A model generated the notes under the pieces. It saw nothing but the letters and a program-made list of their open reading frames with translations, was not told the DNA's origin and searched no databases. A program made the translations under genes and the position numbers. This document shows, piece after piece, positions 19,210-29,959 of a stretch of 64,000 bases of DNA (the first letter of the stretch is position 1; each line of letters starts with the position of its first letter). The stretch spans positions 1-64,000 of the forward strand of contig CACOAW010000002.1 of assembly GCA_902625325.1 (NCBI GenBank), written 5' to 3'. The DNA is from an uncultured Candidatus Poseidoniales archaeon (lineage in GTDB: Archaea; Thermoplasmatota; Poseidoniia; Poseidoniales; Thalassarchaeaceae).

Positions 19210-22200
19210 GTGGATTTCTCAGGCATGGTTTCAAAGGAGCGCGCTGTGACTGATTACTCCGGACAAGGTGACGCGATGTCAGACAAGAAGAACAATGGCT
19301 TCTCCGAGGATGGTTGGATCGAGGTAAAGGGTGCCAGGACCCACAATCTGAAGAACATCGATGTTAGCATACCCAGAGGAAAGTTCGTCGTGATATCTGG
19401 GGTCTCAGGCTCCGGGAAATCAAGCTTAGCATTCGATACCCTGTATGCAGAGGGCCAAAGACGCTATGTCGAGAGCCTAAGCTCCTACGCAAGGCAGTTC
19501 CTCGGACAAATGAAGAAACCAGACTGCGACTCTATCGAAGGACTATCTCCGGCTATCAGCATAGATCAGAAGCAAGGAAGTCACAACCCCAGATCGACAG
19601 TTGCTACTGTGACTGAGATGATGGATTACATGCGACTTCTGTGGGCGAGGGTCGGACTCCCCCATTGTCCTGAATGTGGACGCGAGGTTAGCAGGAGGAC
19701 CGTGCAGGAGATTGTCGACGATGTCATGTGGCGGTTTGAGGGACATGGAATAGCGATTTGGAGTCCTGCGATTAGGAATCGAAAAGGAACTCACGCCGAC
19801 TTGTTCAATGCTCTCGTGGACCAAGGATACCTTGCAGGCAAGGTAAATGGAAGAGAGGCTAGCTTCGAAGACCCCCCACGCTTGGAAAAGAATCTGAGAC
19901 ACGATATAGACGTCAGAGTTGACAGACTGCTGCTGACACAACCCAACAGACAGAGACTAACAGAGGGGGTAGAGGCGGGATTGCGCCTCGGAGCAGGGTC
20001 CGTTGCTGTGGAGAGTCTGAGTGCGCCCAAACCCGGGGAAGACAATGCAGAAGAGCAGAGATTCAGGACCCAGGAGGGAGAGGTAATCGCTTACTCGGAG
20101 GAGTTTGCATGCCCAACCCACGGCTCCTTTTTACCTGAGATGAGCCCCAGAGTGTTCTCGTTCAACAACCCCCTAGGAGCGTGCCCCACCTGTCAGGGAC
20201 TAGGGGTCGAGAGGTCATTCTCTCCCGATCTCGTAATCGATAGGACAGCTACGGTGGGGGAGGGATGCATCAGGCCTTTCCGGAGGTCGATGATGTCCGG
20301 TTGGTACCGTAGCCAGATGACTCAGACATGCGACCACTTCGGTATACCCACAGACGTCCCATTCGGAGAATTGGACGAGGACAGTCGAGATATAATGCTT
20401 AATGGCTCAGGAGGCGAGGTGATCAATTTCGAGTTCAACTCTGAGAAAGGGTCCTCATACACTATGTCCAGACCCTGGGAAGGGGTCTTCTCCAGACTCG
20501 CTCGAACATACAAGGATACCAGCTCAGAGAGAACCAGGTCTAGGCTATCCTCATTCATGACCGACGAGCCATGTTCTGACTGCCGCGGAGACAAACTGAA
20601 CGATGCCGTCTGCAAGGTCACCGTCGGCGGTGTGAATCTTCCAGGGATTTCAAGTTGCAGTGTGCTGGAAGCCTTGGCCGTTGTACAGAATTGGAGGCTG
20701 GGGGGCTTGGACGATACATGGGACAATCTCGACAGAGACGCCCCAGACAGCGTCACGGTCCGATCGACGGAGAGGCTAGACGAGCGTTCAATGTACATAG
20801 GAAAGGAGATTATCAAGGAGATAGAGTCCAGGCTCAGGTTCCTTGCCTTGGTCGGGCTAGACTACCTGACACTTGATCGAAGGGCTAACACTCTCTCGGG
20901 CGGGGAGAGTCAGAGGATACGATTGGCAACTCAGATTGGCACCCGATTAACCGGCGTAATGTACGTCTTGGATGAGCCTAGTATCGGCCTTCATCCCAGG
21001 GATAACGACAGACTATTGCAGACACTAAGGGAACTAACAGATCTCGGGAATACGCTGCTGGTTGTGGAGCACGATGAGGCGACAATGAAGCAGGCAGATT
21101 GGCTGGTCGATCTCGGACCCGGCGCTGGGAAGAACGGCGGCCAACTGGTCGTGAGCGGGACCTACCCAGATCTCCTACGAAGCGATGAGAGCCCCACAGC
21201 CGCATATCTGTCGGGGAGGGAGGGGATCCCGGTTCCCGACGACAGAGTCGAGCCTGATGATGAACGCTGGATCAAGATTTCAGGTGCCCGACAGAACAAC
21301 CTCCAGGATATCAATGTCAGGATACCCCTCGGCTGCATGGTAGCCGTTACCGGAGTTTCGGGATCCGGCAAGTCGTCTCTGGTTACTGAGACACTCGCAC
21401 CAGCACTTCTCAGACACCTACACGGAACAGACTCAACCCCCGGCGCTATGGATGGGATTACAGGCCTGGAAATGGTGGACAAGGCCATAGTGATCGACCA
21501 ATCACCCATTGGAAGGACTCCAAGATCAAATCCAGCAACCTACACGGGTGCGTTCGGACCAATCAGGGACCTATTCACACAGACAAAATTGGCGAAGGAA
21601 AGGGGATACGAACCAGGACAGTTCTCCTTCAATGTCAGAGGAGGGAGGTGCGAGGCATGCAGCGGAGCGGGCTCTACTAAACTGGAAATGAACTTCCTAC
21701 CAGACGTGTGGGTAACGTGCGAAGTGTGCAAGGGCAAGAGGTACACCAGGGAGACACTAGAGGTCAAGTGGAAGGGCAAGACGATTCATGATATTCTCGA
21801 ATTGAGCGTTGACGAGGCATGCGTCTTCTTCGAGAATCAACCCAGGATCCACAGGATAGTCAAGACGGTCCAGGATGTTGGATTGGGATACATCAGGCTA
21901 GGACAGCCTGCAACAACACTCTCTGGAGGAGAGGCCCAACGAGTCAAGTTGGCAACCGAACTCCACAGACCACCAAGGAAGCACACATTCTACATCTTGG
22001 ACGAACCGACTACGGGACTGGCTCTATCAGACGTCCATCAACTCATCGAAGTCCTACTGCGGCTACGACGCAACGGTCACACGGTGATAGTAATAGAACA
22101 CCACCTCGATGTGATCAAGTGCGCAGACTGGATCATCGACCTAGGTCCGGAGGGAGGAGAGTTGGGGGGAGAGGTGGTAGTGGCGGGAACGCCTAACGAG

Positions 22201-22254
22201 GTCGCTAGGGAGCCTGGAAGCTATACGGGTCAACACCTAAACGGCATGGTCTGA
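19210..22254 (+). CDS. uvrA: Excinuclease ABC subunit UvrA
   Basis: [62 protein letters not shown]; duplicated ABC domains and zinc-binding Cys pairs. Start could be ATG 19276. Confidence 0.97.
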   Translation: MDFSGMVSKERAVTDYSGQGDAMSDKKNNGFSEDGWIEVKGARTHNLKNIDVSIPRGKFVVISGVSGSGKSSLAFDTLYAEGQRRYVESLSSYARQFLGQMKKPDCDSIEGLSPAISIDQKQGSHNPRSTVATVTEMMDYMRLLWARVGLPHCPECGREVSRRTVQEIVDDVMWRFEGHGIAIWSPAIRNRKGTHADLFNALVDQGYLAGKVNGREASFEDPPRLEKNLRHDIDVRVDRLLLTQPNRQRLTEGVEAGLRLGAGSVAVESLSAPKPGEDNAEEQRFRTQEGEVIAYSEEFACPTHGSFLPEMSPRVFSFNNPLGACPTCQGLGVERSFSPDLVIDRTATVGEGCIRPFRRSMMSGWYRSQMTQTCDHFGIPTDVPFGELDEDSRDIMLNGSGGEVINFEFNSEKGSSYTMSRPWEGVFSRLARTYKDTSSERTRSRLSSFMTDEPCSDCRGDKLNDAVCKVTVGGVNLPGISSCSVLEALAVVQNWRLGGLDDTWDNLDRDAPDSVTVRSTERLDERSMYIGKEIIKEIESRLRFLALVGLDYLTLDRRANTLSGGESQRIRLATQIGTRLTGVMYVLDEPSIGLHPRDNDRLLQTLRELTDLGNTLLVVEHDEATMKQADWLVDLGPGAGKNGGQLVVSGTYPDLLRSDESPTAAYLSGREGIPVPDDRVEPDDERWIKISGARQNNLQDINVRIPLGCMVAVTGVSGSGKSSLVTETLAPALLRHLHGTDSTPGAMDGITGLEMVDKAIVIDQSPIGRTPRSNPATYTGAFGPIRDLFTQTKLAKERGYEPGQFSFNVRGGRCEACSGAGSTKLEMNFLPDVWVTCEVCKGKRYTRETLEVKWKGKTIHDILELSVDEACVFFENQPRIHRIVKTVQDVGLGYIRLGQPATTLSGGEAQRVKLATELHRPPRKHTFYILDEPTTGLALSDVHQLIEVLLRLRRNGHTVIVIEHHLDVIKCADWIIDLGPEGGELGGEVVVAGTPNEVAREPGSYTGQHLNGMV

Positions 22255-22300
22255 CAGAACCAATCCCAAGCCTTGAGAACCCCGACCGGAACCGATATCT

Positions 22301-23065
22301 ATGTACAGATCGGGGAATCCCGCACTCAATGACTCTACATTCCAGAAATCTGCCTACAAAGACGCTCCTTGGTGGGAGGGATACGAGTCCAACATGATGA
22401 CAATCGAGGGAGTAGCGGAGAAAACGGGGCTCCTCCTCCTGATTACGGCCACAACAGCACTGTTCACCGCTTTCTCAATGCCTGATAGTGCCCCACTTAT
22501 CCTAGTCGGTGCAATTGGTGGCTTAGTCGTAGCCTTGATTGTGATTTTCTCCGGGTCCACTAATCCGATGCTAATATGCACATACGCAGCACTAGAGGGG
22601 CTTGTAATAGGGGGGATAACCTGGTTTTTCGAAGTGGGCCTCGACCTTCCAGGGATTGGAATCCTAGCAGCATTCCTTACCTTCATGATTCTCGCATCGA
22701 TGATTGCGATTTACAGAGCGGGCCTAATCAGGTGGGACAGGAATCTAGCGATAGCAGTCTATTCCTCGATGTTTGCTATAATTTTGATCTACATATTCTC
22801 AATTATTGGTGCAGTCACGGGGTTGTTTCAAGTCCCTTACATCCACGATGCGACTCCTGTAGGGATAGCGTTCTCGCTTTTTGTCGTAGGAATCGGAGCA
22901 CTCTGCCTCGTGGCAGACTTCGATTTCATTGAGAGGGGTGTCCAGATGGGAGCACCAAAGCAATTGGAGTGGAGAGCCGCCTTTGGGCTGATGGTCACAC
23001 TTATCTGGTTGTACCTGGAAATTCTGGAGTTGCTGGCCAAGATTGCCATTTACTCGAGGCGCTAG
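22301..23065 (+). CDS. Bax inhibitor-1/YccA family membrane protein
   Basis: N-terminal NPALNDSTFQK and multiple TM segments; C-terminal LVADFDFIERGVQMGAPKQLEWRAAFGLMVTLIWLYLEILELLA. Confidence 0.88.
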   Translation: MYRSGNPALNDSTFQKSAYKDAPWWEGYESNMMTIEGVAEKTGLLLLITATTALFTAFSMPDSAPLILVGAIGGLVVALIVIFSGSTNPMLICTYAALEGLVIGGITWFFEVGLDLPGIGILAAFLTFMILASMIAIYRAGLIRWDRNLAIAVYSSMFAIILIYIFSIIGAVTGLFQVPYIHDATPVGIAFSLFVVGIGALCLVADFDFIERGVQMGAPKQLEWRAAFGLMVTLIWLYLEILELLAKIAIYSRR

Positions 23066-23707
23066 ATGATGCAAACAGATCTCGTTTTGCAGCTATCCTT
23101 AGCTGGGATAGCACTCGGTCTGTTCGAGGGAGTTCGCCCGGGCCCCCTACTGACCATGGTAGTCCGAGAGACTCTAACCGGAGGGTGGTCCGCAGGTGCA
23201 AGGGCCGCATCAGCTCCAATATTCACGGATGGTCCCTTAATCCTGATCAGCGTACTGCTGTCAGGATGGGTCGCCGATCAGCCTAGTCTTATGTTCACGA
23301 TTTCCATGCTGGGAGCTTGTTTCCTACTCTGGTTCGGTATCGATTGCTTCAGAATAGAACCACCTGATTCTGATATCGGACAGCAGGAGGTCACTGGATC
23401 ATTCAGCAGGGGGGTGATTACGAATCTTCTGAATCCGAATGTGTACGTGTTCTGGTTCCTAATCGGCGGCCCTCTGATGGCGTCAGCAGCAGACGAGGAG
23501 CCTGTGGCTCCTGTGGCCTACGCACTATCATTCCTGGTAACGATTATCATCGTAAAGATGGTTATAGCCCTCATCTTCGATAGGACACGTGGTTCTATGT
23601 CGCCAAGGGTATACAAAATTGCATTGGAAATTTGCGGTCTGGGCATGATCGGATTCTCTGCTGGTTTCATTTACCAGGCTTATGAGCTGTTCCCGGAGGC
23701 ATTCTAA
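23066..23707 (+). CDS. LysE-family translocator
   Basis: FEGVRPGPLLTMVVRETLTGGWSAGAR and RGVITNLLNPNVYVFWFLIGGP motifs. Confidence 0.82.
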   Translation: MMQTDLVLQLSLAGIALGLFEGVRPGPLLTMVVRETLTGGWSAGARAASAPIFTDGPLILISVLLSGWVADQPSLMFTISMLGACFLLWFGIDCFRIEPPDSDIGQQEVTGSFSRGVITNLLNPNVYVFWFLIGGPLMASAADEEPVAPVAYALSFLVTIIIVKMVIALIFDRTRGSMSPRVYKIALEICGLGMIGFSAGFIYQAYELFPEAF

Positions 23708-23729
23708 CGCTGAATCCGGGATACTTAGC

Positions 23730-25463
23730 CTATGGCAACGAGCCAGACCCGCTTACCTCAGCCAACCACTCCATAGCAGAGCGATAGTCTGACTCTGCCT
23801 CAAGATCGTCTTCAAGCAGAAGCGCCTGAGCTGCGTCCCAGAGCGCCCTCAGCGCTGGGACCCAGTCGCCCCCCTTGTCGCGGCTCTCCTCATCGAATCT
23901 CCATGCATCCGACTCCGTCTTTTCGTGGACTACCAACCATGCCCAGCCCATGGATGACTCCAAACCTCTACCCTTCCTAGCCATGGAGACAGTGGAGGCG
24001 ACCCCATCATCAGCGGCCTTCCGCACCAACTCGTCTGCGAATGATAGAGGGCCAGGGAGAGTTCCGCTCTCCCAAGGAAGTCTATCTAGCTTCATTGCAG
24101 TGCTCAGCGACTCGCTTAACTCTCGTAGAAAAGCTCCGAACCCCTGTTTCCTCTTCGACTGTCTTGAGTGAACCCTCTCCGCCTCCTCTCCTACCAGCCC
24201 GAACAAATCCTCCAGGATTGTTTCACCGTGCTCTTCCCAGAGTGAAACCAGAACAGGGTGGCATGACGAATCTTCGAGCCTCACGACCTTTTCATCCAGG
24301 CTCACTACGACGCCATCCGACCTGACGTGAATTCCATCGTCTAACGAATCAAGTACACAGGAGAGCGCCCGGCGCTCGTCCTCCGTCCCACTCATGTGTT
24401 CAAGGAACTCCTCTCCATCATTATCGGAGAACCAGTTACTACCAACGACGAATCCATCGGTAATGGAGTTCAGAATACTGTACCTACACGCCCTTGCTAC
24501 CGCATTGTCCTCCAAAGACATCTTGAGCCAGGTATTCAGCACTTCATCCACTCTCTCAAGACCCTCTTCGGGCAGAGCTCTGTCCTCAGGCCACCCCTCT
24601 GGCCTCCATATCCAAGCCGCCTCGCAGACCTCGCCGAGTTTATTGGGAGGCATCATCGACACAGCCATGCTCCTTGCCACGGGCTCTTCTGTCTTGGCCA
24701 GCGCTGCAGGGGAGAGACCTACCCTAGTTCCATCAGAGAACTCGAGCTTCAGCCAGCCATCAGCCGTCCCTGACTCCGAGGCAACTGTCTCTTCGTCCAG
24801 TCCCGAGGACCACTTGCAAGAATCTCCCTGTAGATCCAATGAAGTGTTCCCAAGCGTCCACTGCACCCACTCGGACGGAGGAGCCGGCTCAAATCCAGTG
24901 AACACGAAACCCCCATCCCACGAGAAGAAGTACTGACCAGCCTTGGCGTGGTCATCCCAGACCAAAAGCCTCAGCCGGGGGTGGTTGAAGTTCTGTATAC
25001 CCACAAGATGGCCAGGCCTACCGCTTCCTCTCTTTAGGTAGCTAGCGTTACCATAGACGTCGCTCTTGAATACGGAGACCGTTGTCAAATCCTCCTCAGA
25101 TGCTGCTACCAGACTCCCAGCAAGGGAACGGGATACATCCCCCCCGCTTCTTTTGGACATCCTCTTCTTCAGCCACCTGATATCGTTTCTTTTTGAGGAG
25201 ACAGCTTTGAGCTCGTGCAACGTCAACGCCATGGGGTCCTTACTCCCGAAGAGGGAGACCTTCCCCAACTCCCCGAGTATCTCTGGAAGGAAACTCTCTG
25301 GGTTTTCCAGCAGTGCGTCCAGACTTCTCTCGAGCCTCTGCTGGATTTCTCTCGAAGCCTGTTTAATCCCCCTTACCCTCACTCTCTTCCTACGGCTCCT
25401 GTCACCCGGGAAACGAACTTCTGCGGGAGGCTTGGCCATGATATCCATTCTACCGAAAGGCAT
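23730..25463 (-). CDS. Protein of unknown function (577 aa)
   Basis: Long uninterrupted ORF with coding-like composition between lysE-like and dph5; start may be ATG 25439 (MAKPPAEV). Confidence 0.7.
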   Translation of the reverse strand: MPFGRMDIMAKPPAEVRFPGDRSRRKRVRVRGIKQASREIQQRLERSLDALLENPESFLPEILGELGKVSLFGSKDPMALTLHELKAVSSKRNDIRWLKKRMSKRSGGDVSRSLAGSLVAASEEDLTTVSVFKSDVYGNASYLKRGSGRPGHLVGIQNFNHPRLRLLVWDDHAKAGQYFFSWDGGFVFTGFEPAPPSEWVQWTLGNTSLDLQGDSCKWSSGLDEETVASESGTADGWLKLEFSDGTRVGLSPAALAKTEEPVARSMAVSMMPPNKLGEVCEAAWIWRPEGWPEDRALPEEGLERVDEVLNTWLKMSLEDNAVARACRYSILNSITDGFVVGSNWFSDNDGEEFLEHMSGTEDERRALSCVLDSLDDGIHVRSDGVVVSLDEKVVRLEDSSCHPVLVSLWEEHGETILEDLFGLVGEEAERVHSRQSKRKQGFGAFLRELSESLSTAMKLDRLPWESGTLPGPLSFADELVRKAADDGVASTVSMARKGRGLESSMGWAWLVVHEKTESDAWRFDEESRDKGGDWVPALRALWDAAQALLLEDDLEAESDYRSAMEWLAEVSGSGSLP

Positions 25464-25487
25464 CCCAGACTTGAGTTCGTCGGGGCC

Positions 25488-26318
25488 CTACATCGTTCCC
25501 CTTCTGCAGAAAGCCTCTCTTTCGTTATCGCTCATTTCCGACGGTATTATGAGGGAGTGTACCCAACCTCCCTGAATCTTTGAGATTTCCTGAAGACTCC
25601 CAGAGAGGACTCTCTGCCCCTTAGTTCCAACATCACTCAGAAGCATTCCCTCCCACCCATTGACTGCCAAGACGCTTTTGTTTACCCACTCTATACTATC
25701 TCCCTCTTCCAACCACTTCTCTTCCATCCCCTCGAGGGCGGAAATGGCTTGCGAGGGACTCATGGGGGTTGGAAGGTTAGAACCCATCCCCGTCGGATCT
25801 AGATCTAGAAGAACCAGCGTATGCAAGCCACTTTCCATATTCCTCAGAATCATTTTTAGTGGAGACGTGACAAGGTAATTTCCGTATGGATATGGCAGTG
25901 TGACCTGCCTTCCGAACTTGTAAGATTGAAGTCCAGATAGAGAGACGGCGAGCGAGGTGGCAGACATCCCAGGGATTACTTCGAAACTAATCCCCTCCTC
26001 TATGCATCTAGCCTCTAAATCTATGTGCGTGGTAGCTTGCATCGGGTCTCCAACGACCATAAGGGCCACTGAGTCGTTCCGGGACTCGTCCAGTAGAGCC
26101 TCAGGACTTTCCACAGACGGTCGCATCAGCCTCTCCCAGGGCCCTACCGCGCTCTCCAGCAGAGCCTCCTGATCGGTTGGCAGAACTGCGGTGTATCCCT
26201 CCAAGTACCTCTTTTTGCACCCCCGTGCCACACTCCGAGCCCTTTCAGTCATGTGTTCCAGATCCCCTGGACCGATACCGATTAGCCATAGCCCGGCAGG
26301 AACCTCATCAGTTGTCAT
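25488..26318 (-). CDS. dph5: Diphthine synthase
   Basis: GLWLIGIGPGDLEHMTERAR, VALMVVGDPMQATTHIDLEARCIEEGISFEVIPGMSATSLAVSLSGLQSYKFGRQVTLP. Confidence 0.92.
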   Translation of the reverse strand: MTTDEVPAGLWLIGIGPGDLEHMTERARSVARGCKKRYLEGYTAVLPTDQEALLESAVGPWERLMRPSVESPEALLDESRNDSVALMVVGDPMQATTHIDLEARCIEEGISFEVIPGMSATSLAVSLSGLQSYKFGRQVTLPYPYGNYLVTSPLKMILRNMESGLHTLVLLDLDPTGMGSNLPTPMSPSQAISALEGMEEKWLEEGDSIEWVNKSVLAVNGWEGMLLSDVGTKGQRVLSGSLQEISKIQGGWVHSLIIPSEMSDNEREAFCRRGTM

Positions 26319-26359
26319 CCCCCTTCCCTATGCTCTCATGCACATCAATATAATGTGAC

Positions 26360-26878
26360 TCAGAACTTCATGCGAAAGGAGCCATTTCGACCCAACAGAA
26401 TTCCCGAGTAATGATCATCCACACGCGAGTCGAAGGGGTCCATCGAGTAAATCAACTCCTTACTGTAGGTCTTGTAAAGGAACATCTCCCAAAGGAAGCC
26501 CCTGTTCCCCCCCGCAGAAAGGAAGTCTCCCCCGGAGACCCTCCTGATTTGGGAAAGCACCGCCCCAATGTCCTTCGAAAATCCTAGAACTCCTGTCTCC
26601 ATCACCACGAACTCACCATCATCGAACTCCTCCCAGGCCGACATATCATTGATGTCCATCCTATCGCATTTATCACAGCCATACAGGTCTACAGTAACAT
26701 CCCCGTGCTCACAGTTAGGGAACATGCTGGACATGAATTGGAAGTAGTTCCCGCTACAAGGGTCACCAATCACCATCAGCTTCTTCCCCTTGGTCTCGGA
26801 CATCTCCTTGGCTACCCTGAACATCTTCTTTGTGAGCAGGTTTCGTTTTATCGGCGAGATTAGGATGCTCTTGATCAT
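26360..26878 (-). CDS. Protein of unknown function, possibly methyltransferase-fold
   Basis: KKLMVIGDPCSGNYFQFM...TVDLYGCDKCDRMDINDM...EFVVMETGVLGFS is reminiscent of SAM-binding motifs; start ATG 26878 (ORF extends to 26887). Confidence 0.5.
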   Translation of the reverse strand: MIKSILISPIKRNLLTKKMFRVAKEMSETKGKKLMVIGDPCSGNYFQFMSSMFPNCEHGDVTVDLYGCDKCDRMDINDMSAWEEFDDGEFVVMETGVLGFSKDIGAVLSQIRRVSGGDFLSAGGNRGFLWEMFLYKTYSKELIYSMDPFDSRVDDHYSGILLGRNGSFRMKF

Positions 26879-28112
26879 GTGGCCCACCTCTCCGTCATTG
26901 TCAAGCCATGGCGCCTATCGGCTCATCAACGTGATGCGTCACCTGAGGGTCCCAAATCGAGATGTGGAGAGGATCCTGAGTCTACTCAGAGAGAGGGAAT
27001 GGCTAGCTTCTGACATGAGGGTTTTTTCGAAGGACGATGCAGAATTCCGCTTGGTCCCCATCGATCCTGGATCTCCAATCGCACTCCCAGCACCCTTTGA
27101 CAAATACGAGACAGAAGTCCATGAGGGTCAGCCCGACAATAGAATAGATTCCGATTGGTGGAATCATCTCACGAATCTTTTGGGTCCAGAGGTGATTGCG
27201 ACTCATGGCGAAGCATGGCCTTCTTCACATGAGTTCATTTCGGATATGATGATAGTAAGAATCGAGGATGAATTGGATAGGTTCTCTGCCCAAATCGCCG
27301 AGGCCAAACTCCTTTCCCATCCTCACATCAGACTAGTCCTAAACGACGAAGGCGTCCAGGGCGAGCTAAGGATACGCAAGCTAACCCCGATTGGTGCCAG
27401 AGTCGATGGCGCGATAGTTACCGAGGCAATTCCAGACTCCGTGAGCAGCACTCGGGTCTTGGTCCGAGAGTCTGGGAAATCCATCGCTTGCGATCCAAGA
27501 AAGGCGTACTTCTCGACCAAACTCCAGTCCGAGAGACTCGAAACTCTCACTCTGGCCAGAGAACTCAGAGAACTACTAGGAAGACCGTTAAGGGTCTGCG
27601 ATCCATTTTGTGGAGTAGGCCCTTCACTAGCAATTCTGCTTTCGGAACCGGGCCTAGTCAGCGAGGTGCTGGCATCCGATCTGAATCCCCATGCAGTGGA
27701 GCTCCTGATGGATAACCTCCGCAGATGGGACGGTAGGAGTTATCCGATGGAACCCGCCCCGATTTCAAGGATTTTCGAAGACCGCATAATCGGAGTCGCT
27801 GATGCCATGCAACTACAATCAAATCCGGAGTTTACTGGTAGGTGGGACCTGCTCATAGTAAACCTCCCACATAGAACACTCGATATTCTAGACTCTCTCG
27901 TGCCCTTGCTTGACCGAGAGACTCCATCTATGGTGAGGGGCAGGGTTATTGTTCCAGAGAACGAAATCGAGCACGCCAACCGATCCATTAGTAGAGATCT
28001 CCCTGACTCACTGGGAGGGTCCCCGGCTCCAAATCTGAAAATAAAGAGAGATTACAGTAGCAAACTAAGACTATGCTCTTTCCAGGCTTGGATTGCACCT
28101 CGGGAGGACTAG
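26877..28112 (+). CDS. Trm5-like tRNA (guanine37-N1) methyltransferase
   Basis: PRKAYFSTKLQSERLETLTLARELR, VCDPFCGVGPSLAILLSE, VLASDLNPHAVELLMDNLRR, LLIVNLPHRTLDILDSL. Confidence 0.83.
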   Translation: MWPTSPSLSSHGAYRLINVMRHLRVPNRDVERILSLLREREWLASDMRVFSKDDAEFRLVPIDPGSPIALPAPFDKYETEVHEGQPDNRIDSDWWNHLTNLLGPEVIATHGEAWPSSHEFISDMMIVRIEDELDRFSAQIAEAKLLSHPHIRLVLNDEGVQGELRIRKLTPIGARVDGAIVTEAIPDSVSSTRVLVRESGKSIACDPRKAYFSTKLQSERLETLTLARELRELLGRPLRVCDPFCGVGPSLAILLSEPGLVSEVLASDLNPHAVELLMDNLRRWDGRSYPMEPAPISRIFEDRIIGVADAMQLQSNPEFTGRWDLLIVNLPHRTLDILDSLVPLLDRETPSMVRGRVIVPENEIEHANRSISRDLPDSLGGSPAPNLKIKRDYSSKLRLCSFQAWIAPRED

Positions 28113-28113
28113 T

Positions 28114-29796
28114 TTGAACAACATCCTAGACAAACTTTCTAGCAAGTCAGAAGAAATTCCTGATAAGATAGCATTTGCATTCATAAGGAAAGGAAAGAAG
28201 AACAAAACAGACAGTATCTCTTTCAGAGAACTCGATCAAAAGAGCGATAGAGCAGCTCGCTATCTATCGAACAGAGGTTTCAAGGACGGTCTAGTAACAC
28301 TCGTACTATCACGTCCTAGTACCGATTTCGTCGTACTGATGTATGCAATGCTCAAGACGGGGGCAGTCCCTCTCCTGTTACCTCCCATCCAAATCACGAA
28401 GCGGAAAGGAAGAGCGCAGCTAAGAAAAGTTCTGAAAAGAGCTGGACCAGAGGGGGTAATCGGAAGCGGGACTTTGCTCGCAATTCGCAGGATTCTCCGC
28501 CTCGGACCCAGAAAGTTGAGGACAATAAACATCCGAAATCTAAGGGAATTCTACTCCAATCCTAGCAACGAGTCAGATTTTATCTCGAAAAAAGAAATTG
28601 ACTGGACCGACGTCCCGGCCTTTGTTAGGTACACAACAGGAAGCACCGGGCCACCGAAGGGAGTGATATACTCTCATGGGATGTTACATTCTCTCCTCCG
28701 CACTCTCGAATCGGAGGGAATTACGTCTGATGACGTCTTCTTTGGAAGATCTGGTACGCTAATCATCCATCCTCTGATTGGAATCTCATCCGTGTCAATA
28801 ATTGCTAAACCTAGAAATGTCACAGGGCAGGAAATAGTCGAAACCATCTCTAATTGGGGAGCGACGGCAGCATTCCTGTCCCCTCCGTCGGCAATCCATC
28901 TGGCAAAATTCTTGGAAAGCCACGGGGAATCACATCATCAACTACGGGCAATGCTGAAATCCCTAACACGGATTTACGTTGGAGGGGAAACGATTTCTGC
29001 TGGTTTTGTCAGTACGATTGAAAGTCACCTACCAGAAGAGAGACCAACCCGTGGAGGATTCCATCTTGTTTACGGGGCTACTGAGGGATTTCCCCTCTGC
29101 TATGCCAAGGCTAGCACCATCATAGATACTTACACAAAAACCAAATCTGGAATGGGATTCTGTCTAGGAGAACCAGTGGAGGGCATTAGGATTAGGGTGC
29201 TTTCTTTCGAGGACAACAATGAACAGTTTGACCCTTCCATTGCGTCAGAAGTCCCGGGTTCTGGACCTGGTAACATAGGAGAAATCTCGGTCATGGGCCC
29301 AGCAGTATATTCTTCTCTTATTGGGCAGGATGAAATAGAGTTCGGAGGCCGAAAGACGACCGCTCACGACTCACTGGATGGAACTAATTGGCATCGAACC
29401 GGGGATTTGGGATACTTAGACGAGCATGGTAGAGTTTGGATAGTCGGTAGGAAGGCTCACAGAGTTAGATCGAAAGACGGCTTCACTCTACACACCAAAC
29501 AGATAGAGGAGATCTTCAATCATAGCCTCGGGATTAGAACTGCTTTGGTGGAGGGTCCGCGTAACCATTGGCCCGTGATTCTGGTTGAAAAAGACAAGGC
29601 TCCCTGGAATGAAACGGAAAAGAGACTGAAAGAAGAGGAGGAACGAGCCTGTCATTTACTGGGCTATGATGGTGAACTCACTTTCCTCCAGTATGGAGGG
29701 CAGTTTCCGGTAGATGCAGGTCATGAAGCTAAAATAGAGAGAGAGAAGTTGAGCGATTGGGCCAAGCAGAGACTGCACGGAAACCACCCTAACTGA
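28114..29796 (+). CDS. AMP-dependent synthetase/ligase, OleC-like fatty-acid ligase subgroup
   Basis: YTTGSTGPPKGVIYSHG, VYGATEGFPLCYAKASTI, HRTGDLGYLDEHGRVWIVGRKAHRV. TTG start at 28114 with upstream GGGAGGAC likely (ORF opens at 28093). Confidence 0.8.
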   Translation: MNNILDKLSSKSEEIPDKIAFAFIRKGKKNKTDSISFRELDQKSDRAARYLSNRGFKDGLVTLVLSRPSTDFVVLMYAMLKTGAVPLLLPPIQITKRKGRAQLRKVLKRAGPEGVIGSGTLLAIRRILRLGPRKLRTINIRNLREFYSNPSNESDFISKKEIDWTDVPAFVRYTTGSTGPPKGVIYSHGMLHSLLRTLESEGITSDDVFFGRSGTLIIHPLIGISSVSIIAKPRNVTGQEIVETISNWGATAAFLSPPSAIHLAKFLESHGESHHQLRAMLKSLTRIYVGGETISAGFVSTIESHLPEERPTRGGFHLVYGATEGFPLCYAKASTIIDTYTKTKSGMGFCLGEPVEGIRIRVLSFEDNNEQFDPSIASEVPGSGPGNIGEISVMGPAVYSSLIGQDEIEFGGRKTTAHDSLDGTNWHRTGDLGYLDEHGRVWIVGRKAHRVRSKDGFTLHTKQIEEIFNHSLGIRTALVEGPRNHWPVILVEKDKAPWNETEKRLKEEEERACHLLGYDGELTFLQYGGQFPVDAGHEAKIEREKLSDWAKQRLHGNHPN

Positions 29797-29807
29797 CGAT
29801 TCATTGG

Positions 29808-29880
29808 CGCCCCGACCGGGATTTGAACCCGGGTCGCAGCCTCGACAGGGCTGCATGATAGGCCACTACACCATCGGGGC
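29808..29880 (-). tRNA. tRNA-Asp (anticodon GTC), 3' CCA encoded at 29805-29807
   Basis: Reverse complement GCCCCGA TG...GCAGCC CTGTCGA GGCTGC...CCGGGTTCAAATCCCGG TCGGGGC G CCA; 7-bp acceptor stem, anticodon loop CTGTCGA. Confidence 0.95.
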
Positions 29881-29959
29881 CGGCTCTCCAACGAGATAGC
29901 CTTCCTTTTTCAAGGTTTGAGGGGGCATCATTGATGGCCCAACCGTCCACAGGCTATGC

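Noticed and set aside
24394-24936. Plus-strand 180-aa ORF inside the 577-aa unknown gene
   Set aside because: The minus-strand ORF is three times longer and better supported; Ser/Pro-rich shadow ORF. Residual uncertainty because the minus-strand gene has no known family.
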